Source: Symsagittifera roscoffensis (taxonomy: Eukaryota > Xenacoelomorpha > Acoela > Convolutidae). Taken from it: 64,000 nucleotides of DNA. The stretch is taken from NCBI RefSeq assembly GCF_963678635.1, contig NC_087068.1, positions 46,575,785-46,639,784 on the forward strand, written 5' to 3'. Both the position numbers and the translations under genes were made by a program. Shown here one piece after another: positions 58,824-64,000 of this stretch. Position 1 is the stretch's first letter; each line of letters begins with the position of its first letter. Under the pieces are notes generated by a model that was given only the letters and a program-made list of their open reading frames with translations, was not told where the DNA came from and did no database searches.

Positions 58824-59684
58824 TTATATAATTCGGGGCGATTTGAAAAAAACATGATTCAGCATTGTTTCTCTGTTTAAAGAGTTAAAGGCATTCTTAA
58901 AATCTAGTTTTAAAAGAACAGTACATTTTGGATTGTCGTCGCGTTCAATTAGGTTTCGAAACGAGTGCGCAGCTATTTCTGCTCCTCGTTTGGTACCGCA
59001 TCCTACCTGTACGTTTCCGAAAAAATTTTGTCGCTCGGAGAGGGCCTTGCTTCCAGCGCATTTAGACGCGATACGTCTCAGCGTGTTGCCTATGGCAATC
59101 GGTCTCAACCCTCCGTCTATTTTTATGAGGGCGATAAGCTTTGCGCCAAAAAAGAAAGGTCTTAGTGGTTCCGGTATTTTGCCATCTCCAATGAGGTTTA
59201 TCAGCTTAGTAAGCGATTTCAGAAAATTAAGTCCTGCACTGCCATTCGACTTACTAACAAGATCTTTAAAAATTTGAGGAAATATTTTATCAGGACCTGC
59301 TGCTGATTCAATTGGAAAGGACATTATCGCTTTGTATAGGTCGAAATCGGTTACGAAAAAACTATCCAACTTTTCTGGATTTGGAGCTGCAAATTTGGCT
59401 CGCTGTGGGTGCTTAGATAACAATTTTTGATAGTTATCAGTTGAAAAAGGAGCTATTTTGTCATCCGAAGCAGCAAGCCTTATTCCTCCCTTTACATTTC
59501 CTTCATCGAGCTTACTACTTATTAACTTTATTCTCTGCTCGAGGTCACTCAGAGGCGGGCTTGAAACTTGGGGATGGGGTTTTGGAAGTGACACGTCATT
59601 TGCTCGAATTTTTTTATTTATCAAAGAGCTCATGCTTGTGGTCTGTTTGCGTCCACTTCTTTTCGGTTGCTCCAAAAAAAACAA
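58824..59684 (-). pseudogene. LINE reverse transcriptase, first part
   Basis: Contains AAGPDKIFPQIFKDL, LRPIAIGNTLRRIASKCAG, QVGCGTKRGAEIAAHSF and motif A KLDFKNAFNSLNRE. The frame stops at 58824; motif B (GTQQGDPE) is found in a different frame at about 58730-58755, so at least one frame change follows. The missing start makes the true N-terminus unclear. Confidence 0.85.
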
Positions 59685-59722
59685 GAACGACGTTAAAAAA
59701 ATTAGCCATTTTGTAACATCTT

Positions 59723-60058
59723 CTACATGTAGACGATGTCATTTATTTTGTCCGACAGATTTTCCGCCAAGGGAACACGCGAGTCTTTTGGTACTCTCTT
59801 GAGTACTCGGACATTTGAGATGGCTGTATTAACATAATTGTCTAGCACTAAATCATTACCTATTGTTGCTTTATTAACAGATTTTACATCAACGCATAAA
59901 GGACACTAAAACCATTGGGTTTTCTTAGAGTCGCTAAGAGAAATTTTTACACAACTGATATGATACCAACTAGAACAACAATCACATTTAATCCAATTTA
60001 TCAGTCCTGAAGGTTTTAAGCAATCTTTGCTTGTACACTCTTTGTTGTTTTTCCTCAT
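59723..60058 (-). pseudogene. LINE N-terminal PHD-finger ORF, one in-frame TAG
   Basis: The ATG is at 60056-60058. Zinc ligands follow the C4HC3 PHD order: C8, C13, C25, C28, H33, C36, then C52 and C55 after a TAG at 59906-59908. W31-Y32 precede the histidine as in many PHD fingers. The frame ends at TAG 59723-59725. PHD fingers bind histone tails; in a retroelement this could direct integration. Confidence 0.65.
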
Positions 60059-60490
60059 CTTGACGCAGCATAAAGGTAAAAAAAAAAGGATTTTGACTGG
60101 ACTTCAGGGGACTGAACTAACCCATGATAAGCGGTTAGTGGGAATTTTAGAAATCAGCAAATAAAAAAAAAAAAAAGACAACTAAATTAATTTAAAAGGT
60201 TAAAAGGCAGCATAAAGGTTAAAAATCAAAAACAAGGAACAATCTCACCCGAGCTCAGTAGGTTCAGCGGCGCACCACCAGACTTCTCAAGCCAGTTCCA
60301 GTTCCCCACCTCCCCACAGAAAGCCACTTGACAGACCTGTCTCTAAAATCCCTCAGAGGGCGCTCCACACACAGGCACAAACATCAAACATAACAAATCT
60401 ATTTAATAAGTTTATCACAACAATTAGGCTAAAAGGTTAAAAGGTACAGGTTACGTTTCTTCAATAAGCACACGCAACTCGACACGACAA

Positions 60491-61231
60491 AATATATATT
60501 AATAAATAATATACTTTATTCCCTCACGAGCAGCCATATTCAAAGGAAAGATTCGCAACACCCTGAGAGTACCCTCACGAATTCCAATAACAGGATTGAT
60601 ATCTTCAACGTTTTGTAATTTTTTAAAATCTAAGTTTTTGAAATATGAAAAACGTCATAGCACTACAAGAATTTGAGAAGTGAGGATTGGAGTAGCTTAT
60701 GAGTGTTGGCTGTTTGGTCTATAATCTCTGACTTCAGCTCAGCAGTACAGCCTACCTCCTTATTACATTCTAACAAGTGTTGTCCTAATGGGGAGTCCCC
60801 TTTGCGGAGTTCATCGACCCTCGTGGCTAAATGTCGGACTGTCTGACCGACATAGGTGCAGTTACATCCACTACATGTAAGCTTGTACACCACTTTGGAT
60901 CTGTTCACGAGCAAAGGAAGTTTTGAGGGATGGCAAGCATGTTTTCAATTTTCTTGTTGTAAAAATTATTTGTGCCACGGATAATAGCCGAACCTTTGCA
61001 GCTAACAGTTGAGATGGATTGCCTCGATATTCCATTGTAAGAAGGGGTGGTGAGTCTTTCAACCATTTGTCATTTCTCGGTTCTGATGCCTTCACCTCTA
61101 AATTTTTCTTTTCCTCAATGATCTTGTTAAGAGTTTCAAACACTACCCTGTCAGACCAATTTTTTGGATATTGATTTTCAATCCATAGTTTCCGATTTTT
61201 TTTCAAAGCCAGGTCAAAATACTCCCACGTT
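60491..61231 (-). mobile_element. Penelope-like element, 3' fragment with GIY-YIG domain
   Basis: Minus-strand ORFs 60871-61206 (RT connection, with EYRGNPSQLL) and 60663-60914 in a different frame. The second has VVYKLTCSGCNCTYVGQTVR then R and SPLGQHLLEC, the two core motifs of a GIY-YIG nuclease as placed in Penelope elements. An AATAAA and AT-rich tail follow at about 60500-60530. The 5' part is missing; the second gypsy LTR begins about 110 bp further on (61347). Confidence 0.8.
60663..60914 (-). pseudogene. GIY-YIG endonuclease domain of Penelope-like element
   Basis: 83 codons. VVYK and TYVG stand for GIY and YIG, with QT and a downstream Arg as in Penelope nucleases. It is joined to the preceding RT end only by a frame change near 60900. 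Confidence 0.8.
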
Positions 61232-61346
61232 GAGGAAATTCTGAAAACCCATTGAACCGTCCCTTCAATAACGTTTCTTTTGTACTGCGCAGCCTCTGAA
61301 ATTTAGAATGGTACCGGTGTCAGTGGGTTTTTGGTACCAACCACAC

Positions 61347-62268
61347 TGTGACATTCGACCAGAATGTGAAAAATGCAATCTCTGCAGAATTTGAATTTTT
61401 AGCAGCGAGCCTTCCGGATTGGTGATTATTAAGAATTAAGAACGTTATTGGAACGATTGGCCAAACGGTGAGGGCTGGAATATTCTGGTATTTTAAAATT
61501 TCAAAAATTCGAATTATGACGTCATATTTCTGAGAAACGTCAGAAAAGGCCATTTTCGCTAAAACGAGAAAGAAAAACAGAACAACATTAGCTGCGCTAA
61601 CAACAACTACGAAATCGAGATTGGAAAACGACAACGAGTTACAGAGTAACAGAGAACACTCCGAGTTGCAACCATTGTGTCGCTACAATAGTTGCAAGGC
61701 CGTTGCAAACAACGGTGAAGGGTGAAAGACGGCCTTCCGGATTAAGAAGAAATCAGGATTAACAAGCTTGATCCACCAGATTTGTCAATCCGGAGGGGTG
61801 AAGGAACTGAAACTTTTATCCTGTTACATAAACTTTTAGCTTCCTGTCATGTCCTGATTTGAATTTAATTAACATCTAGATTCATTTTGATAAGGATGAG
61901 AAGCTAGGAGTTGGGGGAAAGGGTTGATCCATCTTCGATGGAGATGATGATTTTTATCTACTGAACAAAAACAATAGTAAGATAATAAATAGTAGTAGCC
62001 CTGTTTTTAGGAGTGAACTCGTAGTCTGGGGATACTGAGACCCAGCCATGAGCTCACTATTTCTGCATGTAATCTAGTTAATTTGAGTGTTTTGACCGAA
62101 GCCGAAAGCAGTAACGTTTTTGTCGACCCGATGTTAGAAAGACCACCGAAAAGTACTGGCTTGGTAGAGACGGTGAAAAGCATGCAAAGCTCTGTTTAGA
62201 CGTTAGCCAGTCGTCTTAAGACTTAGTTTTGTCTTCCGTCGATATGTATCTTCCGGGCGAATGTTACA
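61347..62268 (+). repeat. 5' LTR of gypsy copy 2 (922 bp)
   Basis: Starts TGTGACATTCG, ends GAATGTTACA. Left flank ACCACAC. It differs from the copy 1 LTR by scattered substitutions and small indels. Confidence 0.93.
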
Positions 62269-62280
62269 TAGATGTTTTTA

Positions 62281-62295
62281 TGGCGCTCCTGGGTG
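62281..62295 (+). promoter_or_regulatory. Primer-binding site of gypsy copy 2
   Basis: TGGCGCTCCTGGGTG, as in copy 1, 12 nt after the LTR. Confidence 0.6.
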
Positions 62296-64000
62296 TTATT
62301 CTTTTTTAACATCATGACCGGCAGAACCGTTAACGAGCACTCCGCGCCGAGCGGATGCTCACATTAACGCCCTTAATAGGCCTAAACCGCCGGGGCGGAA
62401 GGGTAGTTCGGAACGCGGAAGCCTTCCGGATTACCGTGAATAGCTGTTTAACTTAATTAAGACCGAAAATTCACGAACCAGGAAGGGTGGGGGGATTCGC
62501 GGTCCCGTCATCTCCTGAATGGTTTGTGACCAAAAACACTTAAAGATATATATAAAACCAAACAAAAAGTAGTATAGTACCCAAGAAAAACAAAAAACAT
62601 AAAAAATAACCGAAAAAACCAAAAACAGTAAAAAAAAAAGTAAAAAATCAGTAGAAATCATCCCCCCAGACAAGATGTGATCCGACACCCCCGTTTGTTT
62701 TTGATAGATATATTGTTGTTACAGGCATTTATATCAGTCAGGATTGTTACGATCAGTTTTGTAGCCCGTTTGTGAGGCTTGTACTGTAGGGTTATTTGAG
62801 CATTTAAGCACGTTAATGATAAATTGCGCTCAATCCGGAAGGGTCAGCTGATTTGCGCTCAATTCGGAAGGGTCTTGGGAGAAGACTGATCCGGCAAGCA
62901 GTAAAAGGAGCAACAAGAAGGGGCTCAACGACAACAACAATCGACTGTTGGGTATCGTTAACAAGTTTTGTATCCCTTTTGGTACAAAAAGTAAGATAAT
63001 AATCTGTGGGGGGCTCGACAGTGCTGCACTGTAGTGACCCTTCACCGAACTGCGAATATCCGAGTTAAGCACCTTAATTCGGATATTAAACAAACCCGGA
63101 GGGGTATAGTATTACTAATATTATTAATTATATAGCCTATATTAATAGTCTTATATCGTTTTTCAGTGAAAAACAACGAAAACAGACCGGTTTTTAGGGT
63201 CAAAATAGCGATATTTTGATCCCCCCACAAGTCGCGATTTTTGAAATATCGATATTTTTTGAAACGGAAAAAAGCACTAAGTTAGTGTGTTACATCGTAA
63301 CTGCACTACCATAATAGAGAGAACCGGTTAAGTTTAGTTCGAAAGTGGTTGGAACTACTTTGGTACCGAGAACCGAAATTTGGTGATTTTTGAGAAAACG
63401 AAACACTATAAATTTAAAATTTTTTTTTTAAATTTTTGAGTTACAACAGTAAAAATAGTTGTTCGGACAACATCCACTAGTGAATCTACAAGTTTTAAAA
63501 CCCGCTACCCGAAAGCCTTCCGGGTTGCAGAGAAATCGAACTTAACGTGTTTGATTTGGTGGATTCATCAATCCGGAGGGGTACAGGTAGCATAGTTTTT
63601 CGCAAATTTTTTCAGCAAAAGCGTTTTAGATCGGGTCTTTTGCATTGAAATAGAAGAGTATAGGCCTTCTGAGCTCGGATCAATAATTTTTAGTTCGAAA
63701 GGACCTGATTTGCGGAAAAAGTTACGCGGAACCTATAAGAGAGAAAAATTTTTGAGTTTAGAAAAAAGACGTTTTGGTTAATAACTTTGGAACTACTGGG
63801 CATATCGAGTTGATCTTGGTACCAATAGATCAGAAATTAGCTGAGCTTACTGATAGGGACAAAAGTTTTTCGGAAAATAAAGCGTGAAAATTTTTTGAGA
63901 TTGTTTTTAGCAAATTCCTCAATTTGGAAGGGTACACCCTTCACGTTTTACAAAAAATTTTTAGAAAAGCCCTTATACCCCTACCAAAAGGTAATAGCGG
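62296..64000 (+). other. Leader of gypsy copy 2 (partial)
   Basis: Parallels 325-2035 of copy 1, with the same motif TCCGGARGGGT copies. No ORF on the sense strand; the antisense 87-codon frame (62830-63093) is open as in copy 1. Confidence 0.75.

Larger units (their letters stand above)
57160..60448 (-). mobile_element. Decayed non-LTR retrotransposon with PHD finger, RT and RLE domain
   Basis: From the minus strand: PHD-finger ORF (59723-60058), RT first part (58824-59684), RT second part plus zinc knuckle and restriction-like endonuclease (57180-58739). A 39-bp sequence (GGTTACG.TTCTTCAATAAG ...) flanks it on both sides in direct orientation (57121-57159 and 60449-60487, 37 of 39 identical), which may be a long target duplication. 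Stops and frame changes show it is inactive. Confidence 0.8.
61347..64000 (+). mobile_element. Giant Ty3/gypsy-class element, copy 2 (5' end)
   Basis: It matches copy 1 from LTR start to at least leader position 2030 and continues past the window edge. Same orientation as copy 1. Whether it carries the macro/SGNH genes cannot be seen here. Confidence 0.92.

Overview
This window is animal (metazoan) nuclear DNA, probably from an invertebrate. It holds two recognisable host genes, both on the minus strand: an uninterrupted SEC23 (COPII coat) gene and a ten-exon DNAJC21-type J-domain/zinc-finger gene. In both, a 3' splice-acceptor-like site lies only 8 to 12 nt upstream of the ATG. That would fit spliced-leader trans-splicing, although a 5'UTR intron is also possible. 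The species cannot be named from sequence alone. A tunicate such as a larvacean is one possibility, but this is a guess.

Layout. (1) 1-17656: almost all of a giant Ty3/gypsy-class LTR retrotransposon, about 18.3 kb if the cut-off 5' LTR has the length of the 921-bp 3' LTR. Its order is LTR, about 3 kb of non-coding leader with a 41-bp tandem array, gag, protease, RT, RNase H, integrase, an acidic plus macro-domain-like ORF, a second copy of that ORF made by a 1.47-kb tandem duplication, a coiled-coil plus SGNH/GDSL-hydrolase ORF, and LTR. Most pol frames are broken, but both macro-like ORFs are open. (2) 17657-24540: decayed coding fragments of unknown type and a few weak candidate exons, one with an LDSD glycosyltransferase-like motif and one small secreted lipocalin-like ORF. 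(3) About 24540-31650: two decayed copia-like copies on the minus strand, the second carrying a 456-bp MITE with 37-bp TIRs and a perfect 9-bp TSD. (4) About 31650-42920: a tandem duplication with a unit of about 5.6 kb, carrying CT-rich microsatellites and tRNA-derived SINE-like cores. (5) 43144-45807: SEC23. (6) 46340-56701: DNAJC21-type gene. Its intron 4 contains a 5.06-kb copia element (short LTRs, perfect 5-bp TSD) whose RT core is replaced by a second copy of its integrase/linker segment. (7) 56803-60487: a decayed non-LTR element with an N-terminal PHD finger, RT and a C-terminal restriction-like-endonuclease domain. (8) 60491-61231: the 3' end of a Penelope-like element with a GIY-YIG domain. 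(9) 61347-64000: the 5' LTR and leader of a second copy of the giant gypsy element, in the same orientation as the first.

The most unusual object is the giant gypsy element. Beyond gag-pol it carries a TARG1/Poa1p-like macro domain (ADP-ribose binding or hydrolysis in known relatives) and an SGNH hydrolase in the env position. Each downstream ORF has its own upstream splice-acceptor-like site, which suggests expression from spliced mRNAs. These functions are inferred from sequence pattern only.
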